A stretch of 63,586 nucleotides of DNA from Bacteroidia bacterium (GCA_028339355.1 JAOLBX010000009.1:1-63586); one strand, 5' to 3'; shown: positions 37,408-46,953, counted from the first letter of the stretch. The notes: a model not told the origin generated them from the sequence alone. A program made the numbers and translations.

Positions 37408-39384
37408 TTACCATCTCAATATCTCCTCAACTTTCTCCTTTAACCTCACTTTGCCTAAGAAGTTTTGTTCTAATTCTCCATTGAAAGGAATAGGAGTTTC
37501 TAAGCTTCCCACTCGCATGACTGGTGCGTCCAAGTACTTGAAGCAATGCTCCCCTATCCACGAAGCAATCTCTCCACCAATTCCTCCTGATAGTGTGTCT
37601 TCGTGAACAATAATTACTTTACCAGAAGTCTTCACGGCTTCTCTTACCGCTTCTTTATCCCAAGGCACTAGTGTTCTAAGATCTACCAATGTTGCATCTA
37701 GGCTCATTTCATCTATCAGTTCTTTACACCAATGGACTGCCCATCCGTAACTAATAAAGGTAATGTCTTCTCCATTATCTACAACATTTGCTTTCCCAAT
37801 TTCACAAGTATACTCATCTGTGCAGACTTCTTCTTTTATGCTTCTGTACAATCCCTTATGCTCAAAGTATAGTACAGGGTTTGGGTCTTCAAACGAAGCT
37901 AATAATAAGCCTTTGGCATCTTTAGGATTACTAGGGTACACTATTTTCAAACCTGGAATATTAAAAAACCACGCCTCGTTACTCTGACTATGAAATGGTC
38001 CTGCAGCAGCTCCACCACCTGTAGGCATACGGACCACAACATCACTATTTTGTCCCCACCGGTAGTGCGTTTTTGCTAAATTATTCGCTATTTGATTAAA
38101 ACCACAACTTACAAAATCTGCAAACTGCATTTCTACCATCGCCTTCTTTCCTCCCAAGCTTAAACCTAGTGCGGCACCAAGTGGTGCAGCTTCGCTAATA
38201 GGTGTGTTCAGCACTCGTTGTTTACCAAACTCGGCCACAAAACCTTCTGTTATCTTAAACACTCCACCATACTCAGCTATATCTTGACCCATTAAAACTA
38301 GGTTATCGTATTTACGCATGGCAATCTGAAGTCCATCTTTTATCGCATCAATAAACCGCATTTCTGATACGCTATCACTTGCCTTTATTGAAAGAGGAGA
38401 ATAGCTTTTATATACATCCCTGAGTTCCGTCTGAGTATTAACATTTATCTTCTCGATTTTACTTAAAATTTTAACCCCTTCACTAATTTCTGCAGAGATA
38501 GATTCTTTTATTTGAGATATTTCTCTACTAGTAATTATCTTATTTTCAACGATATATCTTTCAAAATTAAGTATCGGATCTTTCTTGGCCCATTCATCCA
38601 TAAGGTCTTTTGGCACATATTTAGTGCCACTAGCTTCTTCATGTCCTCTCATCCTGAATGTTTTGCATTCCAGTAAGAATGGACGAGGATTCATTCTTAG
38701 ATCTTTTGCTATTCTATCTACCTCAGAATATACTTCTAGAACATTATTACCATCTATAGTTTTACTTTCAATTCCATATCCTATTCCTTTGTCTGATAAG
38801 TTTTTACACCTAAACTGATCTGCACTCGGAGTACTAAGTCCGTACCCGTTATTTTCTGCTAAAAATATAACAGGCAAATCCCAAACTGCGGCAAGATTTA
38901 ACGCTTCGTGAAACTCTCCCTCACTAGTACCCCCATCTCCTGAAAAAGCTAAAGTAACTTTATGCTTACCATCCAACTTATTTGCCAATGCTACACCATC
39001 AGCTACACTTAGCATAGCACCCAGATGAGAAATCATGCCTGCAATGTGATATTCTGTACTTCCAAAATGAAAAGACCGATCTCTCCCTTTAGTAAAACCT
39101 TCAGCATTCCCTTGCCATTGATGCAAGAGTTTTTTGAGTGGAATACCGCGAGTAGTAAACACACCTAAGTTTCGATGAAGCGGCATAATGTATTCATCTG
39201 ATTCTAGGGCCATAGTAGCTCCTACAGATATAGCCTCTTGCCCTATTCCACTAAACCATTTACTCACCTGACCCTGACGCAGAAGTTTTAGCATTTTCTC
39301 CTCTATCATACGAGGTTTTAGCAATGCTGCAAATAACTTTTTTGATTGTTGGTTATCGATGTCTTGGAATTGGTCGAAATTCAT
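37408..39384 (-). CDS. Fused alpha/beta E1 component of a 2-oxoacid dehydrogenase complex
   Basis: This 658-residue protein fuses the two E1 subunits. The alpha part (about 1-310) has the thiamine-diphosphate motif GDGGTSEGEFHEALN...AENN (149-179) and the phosphorylation-loop region RMRGHEEAS. The beta part (about 330-658) has MGQDIAEYGGVFKITEGF and TPISEAAPLGAALG. Fused E1 proteins of this kind in Bacteroidota are usually assigned to branched-chain 2-oxoacid or pyruvate dehydrogenase; the substrate is not determined by sequence here. No E2 or E3 gene is nearby. Confidence 0.92.
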   Translation of the reverse strand: MNFDQFQDIDNQQSKKLFAALLKPRMIEEKMLKLLRQGQVSKWFSGIGQEAISVGATMALESDEYIMPLHRNLGVFTTRGIPLKKLLHQWQGNAEGFTKGRDRSFHFGSTEYHIAGMISHLGAMLSVADGVALANKLDGKHKVTLAFSGDGGTSEGEFHEALNLAAVWDLPVIFLAENNGYGLSTPSADQFRCKNLSDKGIGYGIESKTIDGNNVLEVYSEVDRIAKDLRMNPRPFLLECKTFRMRGHEEASGTKYVPKDLMDEWAKKDPILNFERYIVENKIITSREISQIKESISAEISEGVKILSKIEKINVNTQTELRDVYKSYSPLSIKASDSVSEMRFIDAIKDGLQIAMRKYDNLVLMGQDIAEYGGVFKITEGFVAEFGKQRVLNTPISEAAPLGAALGLSLGGKKAMVEMQFADFVSCGFNQIANNLAKTHYRWGQNSDVVVRMPTGGGAAAGPFHSQSNEAWFFNIPGLKIVYPSNPKDAKGLLLASFEDPNPVLYFEHKGLYRSIKEEVCTDEYTCEIGKANVVDNGEDITFISYGWAVHWCKELIDEMSLDATLVDLRTLVPWDKEAVREAVKTSGKVIIVHEDTLSGGIGGEIASWIGEHCFKYLDAPVMRVGSLETPIPFNGELEQNFLGKVRLKEKVEEILRW

Positions 39385-39437
39385 ATTGCTTCTTGCGAAA
39401 TAAATAAAAAATATGTTAGCCTCACCCTGATAGCTAC

Positions 39438-39445
39438 TATTTTTG
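39438..39445 (+). promoter_or_regulatory. -7 promoter element four bases before the amidotransferase GTG
   Basis: TATTTTTG is a full match to TAnnTTTG and ends at 39445; the GTG start is at 39450. It suggests a leaderless or nearly leaderless transcript. Confidence 0.5.
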
Positions 39446-39449
39446 CCTT

Positions 39450-40034
39450 GTGCTATTGTTGCTAGACAATTATGACTCGTTTACATATAACCTATACGAC
39501 TACTTCGTGCAATGTAATGCAGAAGTGGAGGTTATAAGAAATGATGAGTTAGATCTTGCTTCCATACTAGACAAATATGAGGGTATCATCATATCTCCAG
39601 GTCCAGGAACACCAAAAGAAGCAGGACGTACCATGGACGTCATTGAGCAATTTCACGATAAGCTGCCAATTTTCGGAGTTTGCCTTGGAATGCAAGCCAT
39701 CGGCGAATTTTTTGGTGCAACGTTAAGTAGGGCAAGTTACCCGATGCATGGAAAAGTAAGCACTCTCGATTATGTCCAGAATCATAAATTATTTCAACTT
39801 ATTGATCCGCCGCTAAACGTATGCAGATACCACTCTCTTGTGCTTACAGAATTAGACAAAACAAACTTGCAAGTAATAGCCAGTACTTCAACAAATGAAG
39901 CAATGGCAATCGCACATGATAGCTTACCTATATGGGGAGTTCAGTTTCATCCAGAAGCGATTCTTACGACCCAAGGTCTCACATTAATCAATAATTGGTT
40001 AAGTTGCTTTTCTTTGCAAAATACTAAACCATAA
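39450..40034 (+). CDS. Anthranilate/aminodeoxychorismate synthase glutamine amidotransferase subunit (TrpG/PabA type)
   Basis: This 194-residue class I glutamine amidotransferase supplies ammonia from glutamine to a chorismate-using partner. The triad is complete: C78 in FGVCLGMQA, with H167 and E169 in VQFHPEA. The start LLLDNYDSFTYNL and SPGPGTP are typical. TrpG and PabA cannot be separated by sequence alone. No trpE or pabB gene lies alongside, which favours a PabA-like or shared role. Translation starts at GTG just behind a promoter element. Confidence 0.9.
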   Translation: MLLLLDNYDSFTYNLYDYFVQCNAEVEVIRNDELDLASILDKYEGIIISPGPGTPKEAGRTMDVIEQFHDKLPIFGVCLGMQAIGEFFGATLSRASYPMHGKVSTLDYVQNHKLFQLIDPPLNVCRYHSLVLTELDKTNLQVIASTSTNEAMAIAHDSLPIWGVQFHPEAILTTQGLTLINNWLSCFSLQNTKP

Positions 40035-40060
40035 CTTGGTTGAGTTGTAGATAGTAAACC

Positions 40061-40711
40061 TTGATAATATCAGACTACATAATACCACTTCGCCCCATAG
40101 ATGAAAACGCATCTCCGAAGAAATGCATTGAAACTATGATGGACAATTTGTGCTATGAAATTCCTGTTATGCGAAACAGCAAATTGTATGGTACCGTAGA
40201 TTTAGATGAATGTATTCATACTGCCGATGATACTATACTTTCTATCGTAGATCCAGGATACGCAAGCGTACACTTTAATTCACATTTGTTTGATGTTTTA
40301 CGAGTGTTTAACGAATCTAAGAGAAACGTTATTAGCGTATTAGCAGAAGATTTTGAGTGGCTCGGCATCGTAACTAAAACCACCATTTTAGAAGCACTAG
40401 GAAACTCACTCACCGCAGAACAAAATGGTGCAGTGCTCCTTTTAGAGATGGCTTCGCATCAATACTCTACCAACGAACTATCACGAATCGTAGAAAGTGA
40501 AAGTTGCCAAATATTAGGATTATGGTTGAATCATCTAAGTGAGAGCGGTAGGATCCGAGTGAGTCTAAAACTTAACACTGAAAATGCTGAAAGAATAGTA
40601 AGTGGACTACAGCGTCATGGATATGAAGTTATAGCTGCCTTTGGAGACGATGACTACAAAGAGAATGTAGAGAAACGTTTCGAATCATTAATGAAGTACA
40701 TTGACATTTAG
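40061..40711 (+). CDS. CBS-domain protein upstream of NAD kinase
   Basis: This 216-residue protein has paired CBS motifs (about 5-60 and 68-125; IPVMRNSKLYGTVDLDE, WLGIVTKTTILEALG) followed by an ACT-like C-terminal half. CBS pairs bind adenosyl nucleotides. In Bacteroidota such a gene is often located near NAD kinase and envelope-biogenesis genes, as here. The start is TTG at 40061. Its end overlaps the next gene by 11 bases. Confidence 0.78.
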   Translation: MIISDYIIPLRPIDENASPKKCIETMMDNLCYEIPVMRNSKLYGTVDLDECIHTADDTILSIVDPGYASVHFNSHLFDVLRVFNESKRNVISVLAEDFEWLGIVTKTTILEALGNSLTAEQNGAVLLLEMASHQYSTNELSRIVESESCQILGLWLNHLSESGRIRVSLKLNTENAERIVSGLQRHGYEVIAAFGDDDYKENVEKRFESLMKYIDI

Positions 40712-42080
40712 GATTTTACCTCTCATTTTATTGTGTCTTTCTCTAGTAACATCAAAGGCACAGACAAAACAAATAACATCAATTACTGTCTCTGGCAATG
40801 AAAAAACCAAAGACTTTGTGATACTTCGAGAACTTATCATCTATAGTGACTCCTCATACACAGATAACCAATTGGACGAGTTGCTATTTCAATCTAAAAA
40901 CAGAATTTTAAATTTAAATCTCTTTAACCACGTAGAAATCAGTCAGCACAGAAAAAATAAAGACTCATTAGAAATAGGTATAAAAATATCTGTGGTAGAA
41001 AAATGGTTTATATGGCCTATGCCTTTTGTAGAGTTTAGCGACAGAAACTTTAACGTGTGGGGAAACTTGAACTTCGACCCTAAGCGAACAAACTACGGTC
41101 TTTATGTATTTAGTTACAATCTATTCGGAAGAAATCACACACTGAAAACAAAAGCTAAAACTGGTTACAACACTAAACTAGGGATAGAATATCGTATACC
41201 TTTCTTGTCTAGAAATACGCAATGGGGCCTCAACTCAAACATAGAGCATAAATCTCAAAATGAAGTGTGGATAGAGACAAGAAACGACAGTCTCCAATTT
41301 TTTAAAAACGGAGATAACAATCTAATCAAAACTACAAAAGCAGAATTTGAATTTAGCAAAAGAGTTCAGCCTTTTGTTCGTTATATCTTTAATGCAAAAT
41401 TTTTATTTGACGAGCTATCTAGTTCTGTTCCTACTCGAGATTACTTTTTAAATAATGCTGATTACCAACAACATTACAGAGTCGGGTTTAGAATAGAGCA
41501 CGACACTAGAGACAATATTTATTTCCCACTAAGAGGCACATTTATTAGCCCTAGAATAGGTATAGAACTTTTTAGAAACACTACCAACTTATCCAATATT
41601 AATTTTAAATTCAAAGCTCAACAGTTCAACCAATTCCGAAAGAAGTGGTATACCGCATTTTCTGTTTATTCGAATATTAACACATCAAATAGCCTCCCTT
41701 ACAGCGACAGAAAACAACTCGGCTATGACGAAATAGTACGAGGCTTTGAACACTACGTTATAGACGGACATTTAGGTTTTAAAGGCAATGCTGCTGTGCG
41801 ATATCATTTGCTAGATAAGTCCAACCTGAGACTTAATTTTATTCCAATAAAAAATTATCAGATGCTGCCGACAAATATTTACCTAGAACTCTTCTCTGAT
41901 GGCGGATATACTGAAAGTAGTAACATCAACATTTCCAATCAACTACCTGGCAAGCTTCTTTACTCAGGCGGACTAGGAATAAACACCCTATTTTATAACG
42001 ATAGATTACTGAGATTAGAATATAGTTTGAACAGTTTAAAAGAAGGTGGTTTCTTTGTACACTTCCAAAAAGCCATTTAA
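40701..42080 (+). CDS. BamA/TamA-like outer-membrane protein
   Basis: This 459-residue protein has a signal peptide (LPLILLCLSLVTSKAQ). A single POTRA-like domain (about 22-100; ITSITVSGNEKTKDFVILREL, ILNLNLFNHVEI) precedes a 16-strand-type surface-antigen barrel with the late motif RGFEHYVIDGHLGFKGNAAVRY and a final aromatic strand. Full BamA has five POTRAs, so this is a short relative. It begins at TTG overlapping the CBS gene and is followed ten bases later by NAD kinase, implying one operon. Confidence 0.85.
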   Translation: MTFRILPLILLCLSLVTSKAQTKQITSITVSGNEKTKDFVILRELIIYSDSSYTDNQLDELLFQSKNRILNLNLFNHVEISQHRKNKDSLEIGIKISVVEKWFIWPMPFVEFSDRNFNVWGNLNFDPKRTNYGLYVFSYNLFGRNHTLKTKAKTGYNTKLGIEYRIPFLSRNTQWGLNSNIEHKSQNEVWIETRNDSLQFFKNGDNNLIKTTKAEFEFSKRVQPFVRYIFNAKFLFDELSSSVPTRDYFLNNADYQQHYRVGFRIEHDTRDNIYFPLRGTFISPRIGIELFRNTTNLSNINFKFKAQQFNQFRKKWYTAFSVYSNINTSNSLPYSDRKQLGYDEIVRGFEHYVIDGHLGFKGNAAVRYHLLDKSNLRLNFIPIKNYQMLPTNIYLELFSDGGYTESSNINISNQLPGKLLYSGGLGINTLFYNDRLLRLEYSLNSLKEGGFFVHFQKAI

Positions 42081-42089
42081 CCGATCAAT

Positions 42090-42971
42090 ATGAAAGTAGC
42101 ATTATACGGTAGACATATAAAAACACCGAAATTCAAGGACTTCTTCGAGGGCTTCATAAACATGCTTAATTCTAATGAAATTACTCCAGAAGTAAGTAAA
42201 TCATATGGTCAATTCTTGCAACAAACGTATAATATTACGGTAAACTCCTGTGATGAAACAGAGCTGACTCCTGAGCATTATCGATGTTTAATTAGTCTCG
42301 GTGGAGATGGTACCGCACTCGACACACTCTCTTTAGTAAAAGACAGTGGCTTACCTGTGATGGGTATTAATCTGGGTCGTCTTGGATTTCTAGCCAACAT
42401 AAAAATGGAAGAAGTAGACCAAGCTATTCATGCTCTCAAAAACGGAGAAACAGCAATTCAATCTAGAGCTGTAATACATATAGAATCAGATGTAGAAGAA
42501 ATAAATAAATTTCCATACGCACTGAACGACTTCGTAGTTCAAAAAAGAGACACCTCTGCTATGATCACCGTAAAAGCACATCTAGATGGAGCATTTTTGA
42601 ATAATTATTGGGCAGATGGACTTATCGTATCTACACCCACAGGTTCATCAGGGTACAGTCTCAGTTGTGGCGGACCACTTCTGTTTCCAGGCTCCAAATC
42701 ATTGGTAATTACACCTATTGCGGCTCATAATCTCACAGTACGCCCAGCTGTAATACCCGATGACACATTCCTCGAGATAGAAACTAGTGGAAGAGCTAAA
42801 ACGGCACTTATAACTCTAGACTCACGATCATTTATAGTACCATCCAAGACGAAGCTTACTATAAAACGAGCTGCATTCAATTTTAACATGATACAACTCA
42901 CAGGCACAACCTACATGGACACGCTTCGCAACAAGCTACTTTGGGGTGCTGATCGACGCGACAGCGTTTAA
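42090..42971 (+). CDS. nadK: NAD kinase
   Basis: This 293-residue enzyme phosphorylates NAD to NADP. The catalytic GGDGT motif is at 71-75 and the NAD-binding GSSGYSLSCGGPL stretch with SPTGS-like TPTGS is in the second half. Length and motif order are normal for bacterial NAD kinase. It is the last gene of the CBS/BamA-like/nadK operon. Confidence 0.95.
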   Translation: MKVALYGRHIKTPKFKDFFEGFINMLNSNEITPEVSKSYGQFLQQTYNITVNSCDETELTPEHYRCLISLGGDGTALDTLSLVKDSGLPVMGINLGRLGFLANIKMEEVDQAIHALKNGETAIQSRAVIHIESDVEEINKFPYALNDFVVQKRDTSAMITVKAHLDGAFLNNYWADGLIVSTPTGSSGYSLSCGGPLLFPGSKSLVITPIAAHNLTVRPAVIPDDTFLEIETSGRAKTALITLDSRSFIVPSKTKLTIKRAAFNFNMIQLTGTTYMDTLRNKLLWGADRRDSV

Positions 42972-43004
42972 TAAAAAAATGGCTACAAGTTTCCTTGCAG
43001 CCAT
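42971..43004 (-). terminator. Rho-independent terminator of the HPPD gene
   Basis: The hairpin ATGGCTxCAAG/CTTGxAGCCAT at 42979-43004 contains one mismatch. On the minus strand it is followed by seven T residues, so it ends the leftward HPPD transcript. Confidence 0.75.
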
Positions 43005-43027
43005 CTCAATAAATTTATTAATCTGTT

Positions 43028-44161
43028 CTATAAAGTTCCTCTAAGCTCTTGCTCTCTTTCGATAGCCTCAAACAGTGCTTGGAAGTTTCCTTTACCAAAT
43101 GATGTAGCACCTTTTCGTTGAATGATCTCAAAGAACATCGTTGGACGTGGCTCTATTGGCTTCGTAAATATCTGTAATAAATACCCTTCGTCATCTCTAT
43201 CTACAAGAATACCAAGTTCTCTAAGTGGAGCGACATCTTCATCGATTTCACCTACCCTATCTAGCAATACATCATAGTAATTATCAGGAACTCTTAAAAA
43301 CTCTACCCCTCTAGAAATCAACTGTTTTACAGTTGAAATAATATCGTCTGTAGCAACTGCAATATGCTGAACTCCAGGTCCTTCATAAAAATCTAAATAC
43401 TCCTCTATTTGAGATTTCTTTTTACCATCTGCCGGTTCGTTTATTGGGAATTTAATTCTGCCATTTCCATTGCTCATTACCTTACTCATCAATGCAGTGT
43501 ATTCCGTGGAAATGTCTTTGTCGTCAAAAGACACTATCTGTGCAAATCCAAGAACATCCTTGTAAAAATTACACCAAGTCATCATTTCGCCTAGCTCTAC
43601 ATTGCCTACCATATGATCAACATATTGAAGACCTACAGTAGCAGGTTTGTAGCTAGATTCCCATTTTTTATACCCCGGAAGGAAAATTCCCGTGTAATCA
43701 TTTCTCTCTACAAATATGTGAACCGTCTCACCATAGGTATAGATACCCGAACGTACTACTTTTCCATTTGCATCTTCCTCTGTCACAGGAGACATGAAGT
43801 GCTTAGCACCTCTTTTCACCGCTTCATCATACGCTTTGGTTGCATCTGGAACCCATAATGCTACTACTTTCACACCATCACCATGAGCTTCTATATGTTT
43901 TCCTATGTCGGTTCCACTTTTTAGTGGTGAGGTTAGCACTAGTCTTATTTTATCTTGCACTATCACATAGCTCTCTCTATCTTTTATTCCAGTTTCTAAT
44001 CCAGAATATGCCAAATCTTGAAAACCAAATGCAGTTTTATAATAGTGAGCAGCTTGTTTGCTATTGCTAACATATAACTCAATGTAATCTGTGCCAAATA
44101 AGGGCATAAAATCTTGAGCTTCGTCGTATAATTTTGGAAGATCTAATGTATTAGTATTCAT
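43028..44161 (-). CDS. hppD: 4-hydroxyphenylpyruvate dioxygenase
   Basis: This 377-residue non-haem iron enzyme turns 4-hydroxyphenylpyruvate into homogentisate in tyrosine catabolism. It has the two vicinal-oxygen-chelate halves, and the iron ligands are all present: H183 (YVDHMVGNV), H266 (GPGVQHIAVA) and E345 (FFEIIQRKGA). A perfect -7 promoter element lies 21 bases upstream. Homogentisate dioxygenase and later genes are not in the window. Homogentisate ring cleavage does not feed the mhp pathway found at 18-21 kb. Confidence 0.96.
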   Translation of the reverse strand: MNTNTLDLPKLYDEAQDFMPLFGTDYIELYVSNSKQAAHYYKTAFGFQDLAYSGLETGIKDRESYVIVQDKIRLVLTSPLKSGTDIGKHIEAHGDGVKVVALWVPDATKAYDEAVKRGAKHFMSPVTEEDANGKVVRSGIYTYGETVHIFVERNDYTGIFLPGYKKWESSYKPATVGLQYVDHMVGNVELGEMMTWCNFYKDVLGFAQIVSFDDKDISTEYTALMSKVMSNGNGRIKFPINEPADGKKKSQIEEYLDFYEGPGVQHIAVATDDIISTVKQLISRGVEFLRVPDNYYDVLLDRVGEIDEDVAPLRELGILVDRDDEGYLLQIFTKPIEPRPTMFFEIIQRKGATSFGKGNFQALFEAIEREQELRGTL

Positions 44162-44182
44162 TATAATTCTTATTTATTGCTA

Positions 44183-44190
44183 CAAAATTA
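44183..44190 (-). promoter_or_regulatory. -7 promoter element of the HPPD gene
   Basis: On the minus strand this reads TAATTTTG, a full TAnnTTTG match, about 21 bases before the ATG at 44161. Confidence 0.6.
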
Positions 44191-44212
44191 GCTTTTTATA
44201 AAGTATAAAATT

Positions 44213-44659
44213 TTACTCCTTGTTCTTAGAATCTAACCAAATAGTAACTGGCCCATCATTTATAAGAGCTACTTTCATCTCCGCTCCAAAAACCCCAGCC
44301 TTCGTGGGAAGTATATTCTGACAAGACTCAATAAAATTTTCGTACAGCGGAATTGCCTTTTCTGGTCTTGCTGCTTTTATAAAAGAAGGTCTATTTCCTT
44401 TTTTAGTATTGGCATGTAAGGTAAACTGGCTTACTACAAGTAGTTCGCCACTTATATCCAATATGCTATTGTTCATCTTTCCGTCCACGTCCTCAAAAAT
44501 TCTCATTTGCGATATCTTCTTAACCAGCCACTCTATATCCTCCTCACTATCTTCATTTTCTATCCCTATAAGTATTAGTAATCCTTTATTAATAGAAGAA
44601 TGAATAGCCTTATCTACGCTCACATTAGCCTCAGATACACGTTGCAACAATGCTCTCAT
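44213..44659 (-). CDS. dtd: D-aminoacyl-tRNA deacylase
   Basis: This 148-residue enzyme removes D-amino acids (and glycine from tRNA-Ala) from mischarged tRNAs. Both active-site signatures are intact: SQFTL at 77-81 and GPVT at 136-139. Length is normal for Dtd. TAAACTTG on the minus strand (44664-44671), a 7-of-8 match to the -7 motif, ends four bases before the ATG, suggesting a leaderless mRNA. Confidence 0.95.
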   Translation of the reverse strand: MRALLQRVSEANVSVDKAIHSSINKGLLILIGIENEDSEEDIEWLVKKISQMRIFEDVDGKMNNSILDISGELLVVSQFTLHANTKKGNRPSFIKAARPEKAIPLYENFIESCQNILPTKAGVFGAEMKVALINDGPVTIWLDSKNKE

Positions 44660-44724
44660 ACTGCAAGTTTAGCAATACTACAGTCAATTCTCCTAACCGT
44701 TAATAACTGTTATAATCTTCTCAT

Positions 44725-44732
44725 TACCTTTG
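44725..44732 (+). promoter_or_regulatory. -7 promoter element four bases before the outer-membrane protein GTG
   Basis: TACCTTTG is a full TAnnTTTG match ending at 44732; the GTG start codon is at 44737. Confidence 0.55.
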
Positions 44733-44736
44733 CATT

Positions 44737-46902
44737 GTGAGATTAACTTCCCTCCTACTCATTTCACTCAGTGTAATGCAGCTACTAGCCCAAAGGCAAA
44801 ATAGTATGGTAGCAGACAACTATGCCGGCTACACGAGCCTGCAGTTTAATCCTGCAAACCTTGCCGATTCTAGATTTAGATTTAATATGAATGTAGTAGG
44901 ATTTAAAACTCACCTGCAAAACAACTATGTGCAATTAGAGACGCCCCACAGCATCTATGAGTTTTTGCATTGGAAATGGGACAGTACATTTGGGACTCAA
45001 AACTTTGACTATCCATTCAAAGAAAGTTATTTGACCGAAAGACTAAATGGAAATGATAAATATGTATATGCCAGTGGTTCTGTGAACGCATTTTGCATGC
45101 AATTTGCATTAAAAGATAAAGCAGGGTTCTCATTTGGACTCACAACAAAGGCATATGCCAAAGTCAGTAATATCCCGGAAGATGGATTAAAAACATTTTT
45201 ACAAGATTTTGATACTATTGGTAATATGACTACTAAAGACCACCAAAGTAGACTAATGGGTCAAACCATAAATTTGGGAAAATCGGGAGCCTCAGCATTA
45301 GCGTATCAACAATATGGTTTAAAATATGCATTTGTAGCACACGAAAAAAAGGACGTACAAATAAAAGTAGGACTTGGTCTGGATTACAACATCGGTCTCT
45401 ATGGTGGATACTACAGAAACAATGATGTAGAATATACACTTACAGGTATAGATACGCTAATTTTTCACAAATCAGACGCTGAGATAGCATACATAAATCC
45501 AGAATACGTAGCAGATCCAGGAAGACGACTTAACGATTATTTTGGTGGTTCTAGACTAGGGAGAGGCCTCGGTATAAATGCGGGGGTAGTTTACGAACAT
45601 AGACCAGACGCTAAATCTTACAAGTACAAAATGAACCGTAAGACATATGAAGATTTGTCTGAGAACAAGTACGATTGGAAGGTGGCAGCTAGTATTGTAG
45701 ATTTTGGTTTTATAAACTTTACGAATGGGGCTGCAGCCCGCAGATTAAAAGTGTCTGACCCTAGCAAAGATACAGCTTGGAATAATTTTAATGATGCTCA
45801 ATACTGGACCAATATAGATAACATAGACACCTTTATTAATACCATTTTTGATGATGTGGAGCGAGACAGCAGTTTTAGAATGTACACACCAGCTACGCTA
45901 AATCTATCCGCTGATTATAAAATAAAAAACAATGTCTATGTGTCCGCCAGCTACAGCCAGAGCCTCATGAGAAATAAAGGTAAAAGTGTAAAAATGCCAA
46001 ACGTACTGAGTGTCTCGCCTAGATACGAGTCTAAATGGCTTACAGTTGCTATGCCTTTATCCTTTAGTAGGTACTACAATGTTGTAAATTGGGGAGCATA
46101 TCTGCGGGGAGGTGTTTTCTACGTGGGAACTGATAACCTTGGAGGTTTTTTCACTGGTAAAAAAACCAACGGCCTCAATCTGTATGCAGGATTCAACTGG
46201 CCGATACATCACAAAAAACTAGAAGACATGGACGGAGATGGCATCTCTGATGATGAGGACCAGTGTCCGAGTATGGCAGGTACACGATATACCAATGGAT
46301 GTCCAGATGCGGATGGAGATAAAGTAGCAGATGACGAAGACGAATGCCCCAATGACACAGGAAGCAAGCGTACGAAGGGATGTCCAGATAGTGATGAAGA
46401 TCGTGTGGCAGACAAAGATGATAAGTGCCCAGATGTTTTTGGAGACAAAAACACGGCAGGCTGTCCTGATACAGATGGCGACGGAGTGCACGACGGTATA
46501 GATAATTGCCCTACTGTGGCCGGAGATCAAAAGTACAAAGGTTGTATAGAATCGCCAGAAGAAGATCTAAGTTCTTCTGGTGAGAAATCAAATAATAAAG
46601 ATAAAACGTCCAATGAGAATCCAAGCAAATTTGATACTTGGGATTTCGATACTTACGAATATTGGCCTGTTCTCGGTGCTTACAATGATATACGCTGGGC
46701 AGAAGAACTTCAAAACAGACTAAACATTAAGCTAAGGGTGACGACTACCATTAAGACTATTCCAGGAGTTAGTAAGTATTACATCACTTTGGGCGAAGCA
46801 AGAACGCTAAAAGAGGCGATAGTAATACAAAAAATATTAGACATACCCGTTGTTAATCAGGAGCTTAACGGAACATTGTGGTGGAAGAAAGTTAAAAAGT
46901 AA
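44737..46902 (+). CDS. DUF5723-like outer-membrane protein with thrombospondin type 3 repeats and SPOR-like tail
   Basis: This 721-residue protein has a signal peptide (LLLISLSVMQLLAQ) and a beta-barrel region (about 20-490) beginning NYAGYTSLQFNPANLADSRF, as in DUF5723-type proteins. Four calcium-binding thrombospondin type 3 repeats (about 500-605; DMDGDGISDDEDQCP, DADGDKVADDEDECP and so on) follow, then a Ser/Lys linker. The final 80 residues (YWPVLGAYNDIRWAEEL to WWKKVKK) resemble a SPOR domain. In related proteins the calcium repeats usually lead into an OmpA peptidoglycan-binding domain; here a SPOR-like tail takes its place. The start is GTG, close behind a promoter element. Confidence 0.8.
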   Translation: MRLTSLLLISLSVMQLLAQRQNSMVADNYAGYTSLQFNPANLADSRFRFNMNVVGFKTHLQNNYVQLETPHSIYEFLHWKWDSTFGTQNFDYPFKESYLTERLNGNDKYVYASGSVNAFCMQFALKDKAGFSFGLTTKAYAKVSNIPEDGLKTFLQDFDTIGNMTTKDHQSRLMGQTINLGKSGASALAYQQYGLKYAFVAHEKKDVQIKVGLGLDYNIGLYGGYYRNNDVEYTLTGIDTLIFHKSDAEIAYINPEYVADPGRRLNDYFGGSRLGRGLGINAGVVYEHRPDAKSYKYKMNRKTYEDLSENKYDWKVAASIVDFGFINFTNGAAARRLKVSDPSKDTAWNNFNDAQYWTNIDNIDTFINTIFDDVERDSSFRMYTPATLNLSADYKIKNNVYVSASYSQSLMRNKGKSVKMPNVLSVSPRYESKWLTVAMPLSFSRYYNVVNWGAYLRGGVFYVGTDNLGGFFTGKKTNGLNLYAGFNWPIHHKKLEDMDGDGISDDEDQCPSMAGTRYTNGCPDADGDKVADDEDECPNDTGSKRTKGCPDSDEDRVADKDDKCPDVFGDKNTAGCPDTDGDGVHDGIDNCPTVAGDQKYKGCIESPEEDLSSSGEKSNNKDKTSNENPSKFDTWDFDTYEYWPVLGAYNDIRWAEELQNRLNIKLRVTTTIKTIPGVSKYYITLGEARTLKEAIVIQKILDIPVVNQELNGTLWWKKVKK

Positions 46903-46931
46903 AAAATGCTTTGTAATTGCAAAACTGAAAT

Positions 46932-46939
46932 TATATTTG
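46932..46939 (+). promoter_or_regulatory. -7 promoter element of tRNA-Val
   Basis: TATATTTG, a full TAnnTTTG match, lies 14 bases upstream of the mature tRNA 5' end. Confidence 0.6.
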
Positions 46940-46953
46940 CAGCCCTTTTAAAA

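Noticed and set aside
40061-40068. TTG ATA stretch at the start of the CBS gene as a promoter element
   Set aside because: TAAACCTTG just upstream is not a TAnnTTTG match when aligned properly, so no promoter call was made.
46209-46550. Repeated DNA and antisense ORFs in the thrombospondin-repeat region
   Set aside because: The periodicity comes from the four encoded calcium-binding repeats; the antisense frames are low-complexity shadows, and there are no CRISPR-like exact direct repeats.
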